From positions 3,844,001 to 3,908,000 of the forward strand of contig NC_085851.1 in NCBI RefSeq assembly GCF_020906515.1: a stretch of 64,000 bases of DNA. Direction: 5' to 3'. This document shows, piece after piece, positions 1 to 12,500 of the stretch. Position numbers and translations under genes: made by a program. The stretch is from Vanrija pseudolonga. Taxonomy: Eukaryota; Basidiomycota; Tremellomycetes; Trichosporonales; Trichosporonaceae. Positions within the stretch are counted from its first letter, which is position 1; each line of letters begins with the position of its first letter. The notes beneath the pieces are model-generated. The model had not been told where the DNA came from. It did no database searches and saw only the letters and a list, made by a program, of their open reading frames with translations.

Positions 1-293
1 GGATGGGGTCAAGATATCCGAGATCAGAGCAGATCAGAAGCGATCGATGGGTGCGAGCTGTCGCCGTCGTATGCACAATAGATGGGGATGGTCAAGACAA
101 GAGCGCTTCGGCGTCATTGTTGTCTCGTCGAGCTGAAATTCAGTGGGTGGTGACGCGGGGGCGGGGTGCGCGGCGGCGGAGGGCGGAGCCATTCCTGCCA
201 AGCAAGCTGTCAGTGGCGGTCAGTCGGTGGAGGCGACCAAGACAGGCAGGCAGGCACAGTCGTCAAGATGCATCAGGCATTAGAAAGTCTAGT

Positions 294-2815
294 CTAGTTG
301 AACAAGCATGCGCCGCACGACACCTTGGCGGCGCTCAGCGCCGTATTGCGGAGGTCGCATGAGGATACTGTTCCCGCGCACAGCGTCTTGGGGAGCGCGC
401 CGTTGAGATGGGGGTTGTTGGTGAAGCTTATTGACGTGAGGGCTGCGGGGAGAGCGGGCGGGAGAGTCGTGAAGTCGTTGGACTGGAGATACCTGGGTGT
501 GAGCGGGGCGCGTGAGGGGTGCTTACAGGGTGGCTAGTGAGGACAGGCGCGAGAGGTCGGGAATGGAGCCGGAGAGGTTGTTGTACGAGAGGTCGCTGGT
601 GGGGTGAGCTGTGAAAGGGTGGAAGGTCGGGCAGCTTACAGGTAGGTAACTGATGGGGGGATGAGGGACGCGTCGAACGGGCGCGATAGGTTCTGGTTCG
701 TGATAACTCTGTGCAGTGTTAGCGAAGCGGGCACCAAGCGCACGTACAAAGTCTGTAGTTTGTCGAACTTGGAGGCGTCGGGCACGGCGTTCCCGAACGC
801 AGGATTGCCGATCAGCGTGATGCTCTGGAGCGGCAGCGACGAGCTGTTAACCGCGAGTGGCGCGCCGGTCAAGGCCGTGTCGGAGATGTAGAGCTGGGTG
901 AGGTTACGCAGCGACAGCACCTCTGTGGGGAACGGGCCGGCTGGCAGAGACGAGTTGCCGTTCACGTGCAGGAGGTTGAGGGAGACGAGGTTGGCGAGCG
1001 AGGGGGGCAGTCTGGCGATCGGGTCGGTGGCGTAGATCCATCTGGCGGCGTCAGCGGAGCCCATCAACGGCGCACTCACAAGGCAATGACCCGTCCTTGG
1101 GGGTCGCAGCCAACGCGGGGCCAAGCACAGACGCTCCCGTTCCGCCCCCACCCGGCAGCCTTGAGCGTGTTGTTCGCGCCGGGAGGGACAGAGTCGAGCA
1201 CGTCGCGCAGCGCGCAGAACTGGAGCGCGGCGCCGGGGCCGCCAGCAGCTGTGGCATTGGGGAAGGTCGTGGCGAAGTCGTTCGGGAGGGTGCTGAGCAC
1301 CGGCACGCAAGAACTGCAGGGGTACGACTCGCCGTTGGTCGTGAGGGCGTTGAACTCCGCGATGCATGCCGCGGCGGCGGCGTGCGGGTCGGCAGTGGCG
1401 GTGGAGGTGGCGGTGGAGGAAGCCGAGGAAGCGGAGTGAGACGCCGAAGCTGACGCCGTCGTGCCCGATGGCGGAGGCGCCGAGTCGCCCTTCGCCGCGG
1501 CCTGGTCTGGCGCCGTGGTGTGCTGCGTCGCGAGGACCGCCGCGAGGATGCCCGTGCCAAGCAGGATGAGCACGAGGATGATCAGCGCGCACTTGTACTG
1601 CAAGTGTATCAGCTTGTTTTGTTCCCACAACCACACAGCCACACAACCACACAACCACGCAACCACACAACGACACAACAACACAACAACACTCACCTTG
1701 CGGAAGAAAGCTTCCCGGCGCTGGCGCGTCATGGGCTCCTTGAGCCCCTTCGTACCCCCGCCTCCTGTGCCCGCGCCAGCCGCGCCCTCCTCGGCCCAGC
1801 GCACGTCGAGGACACTGCCGTTCTCCGACGACAGTCTGTGATGCGGCGGCTCGAAGCGCACGGCTTTCGCGGTCGGGAGGGCGCGGGACAGGCGCTTTCC
1901 GAGCGCCTTGAGCCCGCCGCCACCGTCATGGTGGCTGGGCACACGCGCCGAGAACTGCGTCATGGGGCGCGTCGGCGCCGGTGTCAGCGCGACGTCGTGC
2001 AGCTCGAGCGGGGACGCGGGCGGCGGGCGGCGCGGCGCGGCGGCGTCGTCGCGCCGGGGCGACGGCGAGTGGCGGTACCTGTCCGGCTGGAGGGCGGACC
2101 ATACCCTCGGTGCCGGAGAGAAGGCGGGGTACGCGTGCTCGTCCTCGACGTGAACGGGGCGGTCGTCAGCGGCGTGGGTGACCACGACGACGGTGGAGGG
2201 GTAGTGCGAAGGCTGGAGCGGCACGCGGTGCGCCACGTCGAGCGGGGACAGCGGCAGGGGCGAGGACAGCTCCTCCACCCCGCTTACGCCGGCATGCAGC
2301 TCGATCGGGGCGCGGTCGGCGCGGACGTACGTTTTGCGCGCGGCGTCGAGGTTGAGCGGTGGGGGCGGGGGGCGCGCGCCGCTCGGCTTGCGGCGGACGC
2401 CGAAGCTCGTGGGTGAGGGGAGCGTGTGTGGCGACGTCGGCGACGAGAAGACGTGGCCCGAGGGCATGGTCGCCACGGAGGGGTATCGGCTCGCGCCGGG
2501 CCCGGGGCTGGCCCACTCGTCAATGTTGATAGGGTACGAGTCGTGCCGCCCGCCAGCGGGGACGACCTCGGCGCGGTGCGAGACGTGGCGCGCGACATCG
2601 ACGGCGTGGTCGCGCGCCGTGCCAGAGGAGACGGAACGCACGTGCTCGTGCTGTCGTACGTCGTAGGCCGTGTTGGAGCGCGGTAGCGGCTGCGGGAGGG
2701 GCGGGGGCGGAGGAGGCAGCGGAGTCACGGCGTGTGCGTTTGCTGGGAAGCCGTGCAGGAAGGAGAGGTTGGAGAAGCGCGTTTTGAAGCGCGACGCGGC
2801 GCCGTCTGGGGCCAT
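294..2815 (-). CDS. LRR single-pass membrane protein, five exons
   Basis: Predicted 768-residue protein. Exons on the minus strand: 2815-1697, 1597-1080, 1041-640, 595-527, 492-294; introns are 99, 38, 44 and 34 nt and all junctions keep frame. Residues 1 to about 370 are Ser/Pro-rich and hydrophilic. Next comes one hydrophobic helix (CALIILVLILLGTGILAAV), then a Ser/Thr/Ala linker, a cysteine-bearing cap (CAWPRVGCDPQGRVIALW) and leucine-rich repeats with the LSYNNLSGSIP pattern. The cap plus repeats resembles the LRRNT_2 plus LRR arrangement of receptor-like proteins. With no signal peptide and the helix in the middle, a type II topology (N-terminus in the cytosol, LRRs outside) is inferred. 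The start at 2815 is the first ATG that avoids the long non-coding-looking upstream extension. Function unknown; adhesion or surface sensing is only a guess. Confidence 0.8.
1598..1696 (-). repeat. ACACAACCA-type simple repeat filling intron 1 of the LRR gene
   Basis: The intron is built mainly of imperfect CACAACCA/ACACAACA units on the plus strand, giving a GT-rich coding-strand intron with a clear GTGAGT donor and TTGCAG acceptor. Confidence 0.7.
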
Positions 2816-3923
2816 GGTGGCGGGGGAGGGGTTGGTTGTCGTCGTCGTCGGCAGCCAAGCTGGTTGGTGGGAGTGAGCGAGTGGGCGGGTGGGTGAGTTG
2901 TGAACGAGTGAGTGAGAGTCAAGTTGTGGCTTGTGGGTGGTTGGGGGGAGAGTGATTGATGCAGAGTGCACCCACCGACGTGCTTGATAAAGCGTGCACC
3001 GGGAGCCCAGCAGCAGTGGTAGCGGCGGCGAGAAACACGACGACGTGGGAAGAGTCGAGAACAAGAGGTACAAGGCAGCATGAACAGCAGTCGTAGGGCA
3101 GCATAGTCGCAGCGGGTGCGGTGCGGTGTGCAACGACGCACCACCACTGCGCCCTCGACAAAAGGTCGCTACTAGTGCATTGTAAGTGGTGCAAGCTGCT
3201 ACACGCTGCAGTGACAATAGATTAGATGGCCGCCATCGCGCCGATTGTTATCGCGCGCGCCGATCAATGTGCCACACTGTGTTGTTGCGCCACTCGGCGT
3301 CCAAAATGCTCAGAGGTGACAATAGCATCGCGCCGTGCCACTCGCACCACGACACACACTGGTGCGATGTCTCGCTGCATTGTTGGCACTGCGGGCACTG
3401 CTTTGCGCACACACAACGTACACACACGCACACACTCACAACCCTGCCGCTGCAGCCGCTGCACGTGGCTCGCTCGTGGTGGCCCGTTGCCACTCACCCG
3501 CTCGAACCACACTCGACTCTGCTTGCCGCCGGCTCACTCGCCATGCTCCGCACGGCTCGTTCGCCGGCTCGGGGCCCGCGGCAAGACACGATTCATACCA
3601 CTGCGTACACGCCCCCATCCACGGGCCTACCTACACCCATACACCTACTCTACCTAACACAAACAGGGGGGACAAGGGGATTGTTGTTGTGGGTTCGCTG
3701 GTATTCTTGATTCACTCTCTCTCTACTCCTTTGCCATCATCTCGCCAAAATACAGAGGGTAACGCCATCCTCCCGGATTATGTACTACACCACTACTACC
3801 TGCTGCTGCTGCCGCCTGCTGTGCGCCGCTTCCGATGGCTCGCTCTGATGCCCGAGTTGTGTGCCGAGGGGCCGAGGGCGCGGACGCAGAAAAGACGCCT
3901 CGGCATGAAAGAAATATGCCTCG
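2816..3923. other. Gene-free spacer: LRR-gene promoter and CCR4 3' flank
   Basis: No convincing coding potential. It must hold the upstream region of the minus-strand LRR gene and the 3' UTR of CCR4. CA-rich short repeats lie near 3410-3450. No RNA gene was recognised. Confidence 0.5.
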
Positions 3924-6430
3924 CTAGCGATGGTTGTACGAGTTGTAGGACGGCTGGGCCGACGGCGCCGCGTCGGCCGTACCCTTGACGCGGAACTGCG
4001 AGAAGACGGGAATGTGGCTGAGGCGGCGTTAGCACGAGATCATCTCATTAAGGGCCTAGGGGCAACTCACTCCGACGGGAAGTAGGCATTCGGGAAGCCA
4101 ATGACTCTGCTGAGATACTTGCGGTCGACATCGCCCAGCACGCTCGTCACCTTGAGCGAGCGCGGCGTGTAGAACACATAGTCGATGGCCTCGTCGAACG
4201 TCGGCGTGTAGTTTGTCATCTTCATCTCGCCAAAGCTTGCGCAAGACGACCGCAGGCCGAGGTGGTGCTTCAATCCCTTGGTCGTGTACGGGCCGTACGT
4301 GTGTGTCATAAAGTCCTCGTGGTTGGGCGGGATCTCGCCCTCTGACAAGTACTCGTACACACCCGACTTTTGGAGCGAGTTGAGGTCGACACAGAGTACG
4401 AGCGGAATGTCGCGGCCCTTCTCCCGGCGGTCGTAGGTGGGAGGGGCGGGCTCGCCCTCGACGGGAGGCTTTGCCGGGAAGTGGCCAAAGCCCTCGACAA
4501 TCTCCTCGAGCTTCTCCATCATCATGCCAATCTGCACGAGCTTGACGTCGCGGTATCTGTGGTCCCAGTAGATGTGCGAGTTGGCGACCACAAGACGCGC
4601 GCCGGTGAGCGCAAACTCGAGCAGCGCAATCGTGGCAATGTTGTCGCGTGACATGACACGGTTGAACATGTCCTCGGTGCGCATGTCCGTCTTGTTCAGG
4701 GCAATCTGGTTGAACTCGATCACCTGCGTCTCGATGAGCTTGAACTTTTCGCGCTTCCAGAACGTCGCACAGCCGTCGACCAGCTTGGCGTCGTCGGCAG
4801 CCATCGTGCGCGCACGCGTACGCGGGTAATGGATGCCGTCGTAGCCGCGCTCCTTGAGCTTGGGGTAGAACCAGTCCGAGTACTGCTCCGAGTCGATTTC
4901 CTGCAGACAGACAACGTCGGCCGACGCGTTGACCAGCTCCTCGAGCAGCGTCTCGCGGCGGTACGACCAATCCAATGCCCATGATGGGGTGTATGCGTAG
5001 GATGAAGGTGGCGCAAACGAGGGGCAGAGAATGTTGTAGGACAAGACTGTAAACGACTCGGTCTTGCCAGACGAAGGCGAAGAGACGTCGGGCTCAATCT
5101 CAATCCACGTGCGCTCGGGAGGCGTCTCGCTCTGGTGGACATCGCGGTAGTGGGCAATCAACGCGGCGGTTCCCTGCTCAGCAATGGTCTTGCGCACGCT
5201 CTCGTCGATCGGGTTGCCGTCAATGCCGAGGACCTCGAGCTGGTAGAGGCCGCCGATTTCTGTGGGCAACGAGGTGAGGTTGTTGTCGAAGAGGAGCAGC
5301 TCCTTGAGCTTGCTCAAGACGCCAATCTCGGGCGGGAGCGACGTGAGCTCGTTGGACGTGGCATCGAGTAGCGTCAACTGCTTGAGGTTGCAAATGGCCG
5401 CAGGGATCTGTTTGAGGTTGTTGTGATTGATGTACAGCGATGTGATGTGCGTGAAAGAGAATAAGCTCGAGGACAATGTCTTGAGACGGATGCCACCAAG
5501 GTCGAGCCCTGTCCAGGGCTCGTACGGCTCGTCGTCTTTCGAAGCGGGCGCCGGCGGCTGGGCAGGGTTCATCGGGTCGGCGCTCGACGAGTCCTTTGTC
5601 GATCCGCCCGACTTTACTACTGCGCCAGGGGTCGGCGTAGCGGTACCGTCTGGGGGAGGAGATGAGGCGCTGCTGATGGTGTTCGAGGCCGTCGATGGGG
5701 CATTCCGGCGGTGGACACCGTTGACGGGCGTGCCGGCCGACGCCGGTCTGTTGGGGTCTGTGATGGCTACGGCTGATGGCGCAGGCTTGTTGGTCATGCG
5801 CGATGCCATGGCCGCCGTTCTGGCCCGGTGGTGCGGCGCCGAGGCGACACGCGACGTCTCGGCGCGCAACAGCTGCTGCGACCAATGCGCCGTCATCGGC
5901 ACATTTGCTTCTGCCTGCGCGCGGGGTGGGCTAGCCTGCTGTCCACCTCCAAAGCCCATGCCGCCGCCCATGCCGCCGCCAAACTGTCCTGGGCCGCCGT
6001 GGCCAAAGGACGAGCCCGAGTGCTGCTGGCCGAGGTGCATGCCGCTGCCGCCGCCGTTGCCGAAGGAGGGGTGGTGCGGGTGCTGTCCGTGGCCATGCAA
6101 CCCGCCGTGCTGCGAGTGCACATGGCCCGCACCGGGGCCGTGGTGACCGTGGTGCCCTTGGCCTGGGGGGCCAAAGAGACCATTTGCACCACCGCCGCCA
6201 AACGCGCCCGACGACATGGAAAGCGAGGGGTTGAAGGGGGCTGGATGCCGGCCCCAACCACCGCTGTTTCCACCGCCGCCGCCGCCTCCGCCGCCGTTGC
6301 CGCCCGCGCCCGCGCCAGAGCCGCCGCGGCCGAGCTCACCAATGGGGCCCGACCCACTGCCGCCGCCGCCGCCCGCTTCGTGGTGCTTGGCCTGCTGCGA
6401 GCTGGACGCTGATTGCTGCGGGTAAAACAT
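3924..6430 (-). CDS. CCR4: CCR4-type poly(A) deadenylase (Ccr4-Not catalytic subunit)
   Basis: 817-residue protein in two exons, 6430-4071 and 4017-3924, split by a 53-nt intron. It removes mRNA poly(A) tails as part of the Ccr4-Not complex. Residues 1 to about 180 are Gly/Gln/His-rich low complexity. Roughly 310-415 are leucine-rich repeats (the Caf1/Pop2-binding module in this family). About 457 to the end is the endonuclease/exonuclease/phosphatase fold with SYNILCPSF, the metal-binding VCLQEID, ANSHIYWDHRYRDVKL, CVDLNSL and a final SDH. The intron falls inside the SDH motif, which is only restored after splicing. The LRR plus nuclease pairing is diagnostic of Ccr4 rather than Caf1 or other members of the nuclease superfamily. 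Confidence 0.95.
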
Positions 6431-7732
6431 CCAAGGGGGGAGTGTTGGATATCCTGGGAGGAGGGGAGGGGGAGAAAGGGAAAGGATTTGTCGCTGTCAC
6501 GGTCAGCGAGAGCGCCTCTGGGACAACCGCCAAAAGCGCACAAGACTGAGATGCCTTTTGCTGCGCTACTGTTGTTGATGTTGATCGATGCCTCGAGGAA
6601 GAGTTGGTTCGAGTATCGATTAGAGGAGACGAAGAGAGCAGTGTCGTAAGGGGTGGAGGCATGAGCGAGCCTGCACTTCTAAACGATGATCGCGTGTCGC
6701 AGCGGATGCGTTCGGCGCTCGCTGGTCGGTCGTCGCCCTGGTCACAGAGAGAAGAAGGGAGAGAGGGAAGAGAGGGTGATGAGATGGTGTCGCGCGAGGT
6801 TCTCGTTGTGGTGACGCGGCCTTGAGATGAATGTTGCGTGACCACAATGGGGGGGGCGAGGGTTGATGGGCAAAAAGGAGATGGGGGTGCGGGGCGGGCT
6901 GGTGGGGCCTTAGGCTGTATACGATGATTTGCCTTGCTGTTGTGGAGAGAGGGGGGGTTGAATGATGATTGAGGATGATTGCAGATGCGAGGTGGTGGTG
7001 CAGCAAGAGTGGGTGGGGGAGAGATGCGGGTTGGAGGTGGTGTCGGTGGTGCAGCAGCTCATTCAACGGTCGTGGTTGATGCCGCTGGCTGGTTGGCTGC
7101 TGGCTGGCTGGCTGCCTGCCTGAGTGCAATCGACGGTGCAGTGAGATCCGCCAGCCAGCCAGCGGCGACACCCACCGTACTCCCCACCGCCGCCCACTGT
7201 GCAATCTGCGGTGCGCCAGGCGGGACGATTCCTGCTGCCGTGGCGCTCGGTGCAGGCCCACCACCCAGGGTTCACTTTCGGTATTTCCGGCATTATGCCT
7301 TCCACCGCACACTCACTGGGCACTGTGGCGCCTCACCCAGGCAGCCGCATTGACCTCTTGCGTCGACACCCACTCTTTGACGCACAAGCACCCAAGCATG
7401 CGTGCACTGGAATTCAAGCATGTCCCACCAAGTGTCAGATCGACGTCGACGCAACAATTTGTGGCAGTATACAGTGCATGCGTTTGCGTTTGGGTACAAT
7501 TAGTCGTAGTGTGTGTGCCATGTCAACAATTAGGAGGTGGAGAGAAAGGGGGGGCCCAAAAGCAAATGGAAAGGAGGAGAAGCGACGAGGTGCGAGTTGG
7601 AGGTGGGGGGCGATGGAAGAAGTGTGGACGAGATGGGAAAGGGGATGAGGGTGGTGATAACGAGGCAGTGATGCTGATCAGAGAGACAGAGAGAGATATT
7701 CTATACAAGTGATGATCGCTTGATCGCCCGGG
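6431..7732. other. Gene-free spacer upstream of CCR4
   Basis: About 1.3 kb with no supported gene. Purine-rich runs near 6430-6480 and 6770 lie in the presumed 5' leader of CCR4. A repeated GCTGGCTGGCTG tract lies near 7084-7110. No RNA gene was recognised. Confidence 0.5.
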
Positions 7733-9596
7733 TCATGTCGATCGGCTTTCTGGCGATGAAGGCTCGTTGAACACTGCCTCCCATGGGCGGTCGGCAGCCT
7801 GAGCAAACTCGCGGACGAGGGCACGACCAAAGACGGCAACGTGCGCGACGGCATTCTGGAGACCGAGCTCGATGGGCCAAGCAAACGTGTCGGGCTCGTC
7901 AATGTCGAGGGCGCGGGCGCATCCGAGCGTGTCGCCCGGGACGGGAAGGAGATCGTCTGCAAGTTCCGAGTTGATCGCACGGTCCCAAGTGTGCGGGAAG
8001 ACCTCGCGCAGGGTCTTGAGCGAGAGGTGGTGGCGCGACGCGCCGAGGGCCTTCTGAGCACTGCCAGAGGTCGAGGCCGTCGAAGACAACAGCTTGAGCA
8101 TGTCACTTGTAAGCTCGGGCTGCTGGGCCGTCGAAGATGCAGGTGATCTTGCCACTGCGCCAGGCGAGGCAGACGAAGATGCAGGCGAGGGGCCGTGGGC
8201 GGACGAGTTGGACGCGGGCACACCAGTCGACGACGTCGATCCAGCGGCGGCCACAGCCGTCAGGTCCCTTCCCCGGCGGTTGAGCTGACGAAGGTCGGTT
8301 GTCGACATGTGGTAGTCCATGACGGCTTCAATGAGGTACCTGCCAACCGGTTAGCAAGAGAGCCAGCCAGGCACCCAATGACAGCAGTCGCAAAACTCAC
8401 ATCAGGCCGATCATTCCCTTGACACGGTCCTTGTGCTCCTCGTCCACCTTGTCGCCAGAGCGCAAGTCGTTCCAGCGGGAGAGGACAAAGTCGCGGAGGC
8501 CAATGAGCTGCTGGTATGGCTTGGTCTTGACACTGCCACCATTGGCGCGCTCCTCACAAAAGTTGCGGTAGAGGTACAGGCAGAGCGAGTCGGTGAGGTA
8601 CAGGTCGCCGCGTAGAATGTCCTCGGGAACCTTGCCTCGCAGGGGCTCCTTGGCCGTGTTGGGCGACAAGTACGCATCACCATAGCGCTTAAGGGTGTGC
8701 GCGCGACCTCCCAGGCTGATGACGTTGGGTCAGTAACACGAACCCCGAATGTGTGTGAATCTGGGCCGGGATCGGGTATGTGGGAACTTGAACTTTCTAC
8801 TCACGTGTTATATGCCGATGACCACTGTGCTGTTGTCCAGTCGCCAGTCCCGCGTGGTGTTGTAATCTCGTTACGGAGTGCACTGCGAGGCTGGCGGTGG
8901 GGCGAGACAATGTGTGATGGGAATCCACTCGATGTTCTGGGCGTGACGGACCCTGAGGACGAGTTTACGCGTGCGAGTTCGTGTCCGGCAGGTGAGACGG
9001 CGCGAGCAGCTCCTGCCTCGCCGTTGGTGGTGCGCGCGCGCTTGAGGACAGGCCGTGCTGGGGAGGTCGTGGACGAGGTGATGGTAGCTGGGGGAGCGAG
9101 GGGAGATGGTGAGGGAGTGTTGGTAGAGAGGCCGAGGCCGAGGCCGAGCGCCGACTCGCTGTCCGAGTCGCTCGCCTTGCGCTTCTGCGCGCGGGCGTAG
9201 GCCCTGAAAGATCCAAATGAGGGTGGTGATGAGCGAGGAGATGGAGTCGCGTGCTCCTTGGTTGTCGGGCTGCTGCCGAGCGGTGCAGGAAGGGCGCCCA
9301 AGAGCTGGGTCGTTAGAATCACGGTAAAGCCGAGGAGAAGCGCGCGCGCGGCGTCGCGGCTCGCGCTCGTGCCGCCAGCAGCAGCAGCAGCAGCAGCAGC
9401 GCGGCACAACACTTACCTTCAAGATGGCGTCGGCGTTGCGCCTGACCTCCTCGGAGACGGGCGCTGGGCTGCCATTCTTGCTGGTGCTCGTCGCACGCGG
9501 GACAAAGTTCTGTCGCTTTGGTGGCGGGTTCGGTGATGTCGCGGGGACCGACGACGGGCGGGGGACGTACGCCCGAATGGCTGCAGTCGTCGACAT
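7733..9596 (-). CDS. Unrecognised conserved-looking protein, four exons
   Basis: 533-residue protein with exons 9596-9417, 9304-8805, 8715-8401 and 8339-7733; introns are 112, 89 and 61 nt and all phases match. The first 230 residues are Ser/Pro/Arg-rich and probably disordered (KRKASDSDSESALG, then SPARPVLKRART). The middle to C-terminal part looks folded, with the motifs GGRAHTLKRYGDAYLSP, DLYLTDSLCLYLYRNFCEE and TLREVFPHTWDRAINSEL, mostly predicted helix. No catalytic signature, signal peptide or membrane segment is seen, and the basic patches suggest a nuclear protein. I do not recognise the family. The exon 2 frame is chosen because it joins in phase at both ends; an alternative acceptor near 9203 is possible. 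Confidence 0.7.
9376..9399 (+). repeat. (CAG)8 trinucleotide tract
   Basis: Eight uninterrupted CAG units lie within the first intron of the minus-strand gene, so they are CTG in its pre-mRNA. Confidence 0.9.
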
Positions 9597-12500
9597 TACT
9601 AAGGCCTAGCGGTGGTGGTTGAAAGGAGGGGGAGGGAAGGGATAAATCGCGTCGTCTGATCTAGGCCGATCGATCCTATGACGTGCGCTTCCGAGTGCTG
9701 CTCAGCGTTTGAAAGTGGTGGTGAAGTTGTTGCTGATAATGATGATGCAAGGTGACGACTTGCCACTGATCCAACCTGCAGCTAGTTTGGACGAGGACTG
9801 TGCGTCTGCAGCAGTAGACAGACGAGATGCTCGCCGCAAGAAATGTGTTTGGGCAGCAGCAGGCGTTTGCGGCTTTGCGCGGTGTGTGCGGCGTTGTCGT
9901 CCCTGGGTGCTGGGTGGGTGGGGGAAGTGACTTTTGCCGCCGAGTGCACGCTTCGAGGCGGGTTGAGGCGTTGGGGGGGCGCCGATGCTAGTATGCGAGG
10001 TAGTACGAGGTGGCGACAATGTTGCGCGCAGAGTGAGCACGCGCAGGTCTAGTCGGCAAAGCTCGGGTTGAGCGCGTGCGTCAAGTGGTCGTAGAGATTC
10101 GTCACGATAGCGCGAGTGGAATGTCGAGAGCAGAGTGGACTGCTCGTGCGTGTGGGGGGTTTGGACGTGAGCTTGTCGTGCGCGCGCTATGCTGGGGGAT
10201 ATGATGCGGCGGCGTGAGGCGTGCGCTGCGAGAAGCAAAGACAAAAGTCGCCTTTGGTTGGGGGGCACGGGCGTGTGGCCGTGTGGGCTGGGGCGGTCGG
10301 TCCAACAATCAATGTCGGGTCGTCGCGAGAGTGTGACACAATGGGCGTGCGCGGTGCGTACTGCTCAAGAGTGCGTGCTTGTTGCGCTGTGCACAATGTC
10401 ACTGCGTGCACTGGCGATAACAATGCAGCAGAGGCGGAGGCGGCGGGCGGCGCACAATGTGATGGGGGGGGGGGGGGGGCTGAACGGGTGGGTGCGAGGT
10501 GCGAGAGGTTGAGGCTGGGTGACAGACCGAGTGTGTGTGTGTAGTGGGGGAAGGTTGTCTCAGCGCGGCTGGCTGGCTGGGGGCAAGGCAGCGAGATTGG
10601 CGGCAGTGCCGAGGGGGGACTGATGTCTAGACACCGGTGCAATGCAGAGAGAGAGGAGTGTGTCTTCTCTGCAGAGTTGCTTTGTTGCTTGCAACAATGT
10701 TGTGTGTGTGCAAGCAAGCAGGCTGGTTTATTCTTGCCTGCAGTTGTCTCTGTCCGGGACGAGCAGATGTCCCTTCTGATGGAATGGAATAGGTTTCGGG
10801 CAAGCAGGGGGGGAGGGAAGGGGCCGTGGGGGTCGTGTGGTGGGTTACGACAGGGGAACCGACTGGGCGACTGCGCTGCGCTGCCTGGGGGGAGATTATT
10901 TGGATTGGGTAAGAAGGAGCCGGGGTCGAGCCGAGGCGGGCGAAGGGGGGGCTGCGGAGGCCAAGGCGGCGGTATGCGGTCCGGATCTGGCGGCGGCGGA
11001 GGCGGCGGTGGCTACACTGTAGGTATGTTGTCGTCGCCGTCTGCGTCGTCGTCGCCGCCAACTAGTCCTGTATGCCCCAGTAGTGCTGGGGGGGATGACT
11101 GAGCACGCGGGTGGGTGAGGCTGCACGCGCAGAGCAAACGCAGCGCAGCAAGTCAAAAGCCACAATTTCGGCTTTCGCGAAGAACAGAGGCGTCCCGGTC
11201 GGCGAGGGCGGCGGGTGGCGCACACGGAGCGGGTTACCGTGAGGGAGGCGGGGTGCAGTCGCGGTGTCTGCTGTCGTGCACGCAATAGCGATGAGGATGA
11301 AAGAGATGCAGAGAGCGATACAATGCACAACAAGGACAACGACTACATCTGCTGTCTGTGGGGAAGCCACAGCCCCCTAGTCACCGGGTACTCGCAACCC
11401 CGCGTCGGTCGTCGCACACCCCCAGCCTCGCCAGTCAGCCAGCCGCCGCCTCCTCCTCCGCGTGCCGGGTGTAAGAGATCTTATTAGTGCGACATGCGAG
11501 GGGGAGGCTGCAACGGCGGCGGCCTACGGCGGCCACTGCATTCGGTGATACGGTAACCAAACGTGACGGCCATGCCGAGAGGCGAGGCTGCGCGTGCCAA
11601 GAGAGCTTGCAGGCGATTATGCGGGGCAGAGGCGGTTGGTTGCCTGCTGATGCTGACGCTGCTGACACGCTCGTCGGGCTCTTGCTGGTTGGTTAAGTTT
11701 CGGGCAAAGCGATGTGGGCTGGGCTGCCATGTCTGTGCCTATGCTATGCGAACTGTAACTGTGCATGCGTCGACGACGGGGGTGCAGTGTGCTGCTGCAT
11801 CATGTCGAGCAGCAAGTAACACGACGAGCATCACCACCACAGCGAGCACCCACCACCCATGCATCGCGACACCCGCGCCAAGAACATGCACCGAACACTC
11901 AGTCACCCGGCACGACCCCTTCCCTCCCCAAAGTTGAGCGAGGCAGGCACCGCGCGCCGAGCGGGTGGATGGATGCAGGGCAGGCAGGGACAGCCGAGAG
12001 CAACCAGCGCCAAGTGACTTTGGCTGCTTGTCCTTGGCTACCTTGTCGCCCCCCTTATAGCCCCTGAGTCAACCAAGCAGGCACGCACCGAGGCGACAGT
12101 GGTGGTGAGTATGCGTGTGTGCGTGTGTGCGTGTGTGCGTGCGTGCTGCTGCTTACCCTATCGGCGCTCTCCGGCGCGTCGACAATTGTCAGCAAGGATG
12201 GATGCATCGATGCATGCGGCGGCGGTGGCGACAACGACGCCAGCGGCGAGCGACATGACGCTGCCGTACATGCTACCACTTCGGAATATCCTCTCAATGT
12301 GCATGCGGTTGGCCGCCGGTTCCTGCTTGCGCTAGTGTGTGGCCAGCCAGCAGCCAGCAGCCAGCAAACTGCCTGCCCTCCCGCTCTCGGAACAAAATGA
12401 ATCTAAGATGAGTAGTAGTGCCGGTTTCGGAATCGGTGCGGGGTTGGCGGCGGCAGCCGGGCGGGCGGGCGGCTTACGGCGCGTGGGGTGGTGTGGCTGT

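Noticed and set aside
4360-4400. CVDLNS in place of yeast-like CGDFNS in Ccr4, suspected catalytic change.
   Set aside because: Animal Ccr4 homologues use CADLNSL; the metal-binding Asp and Asn are kept, so this is ordinary family variation.
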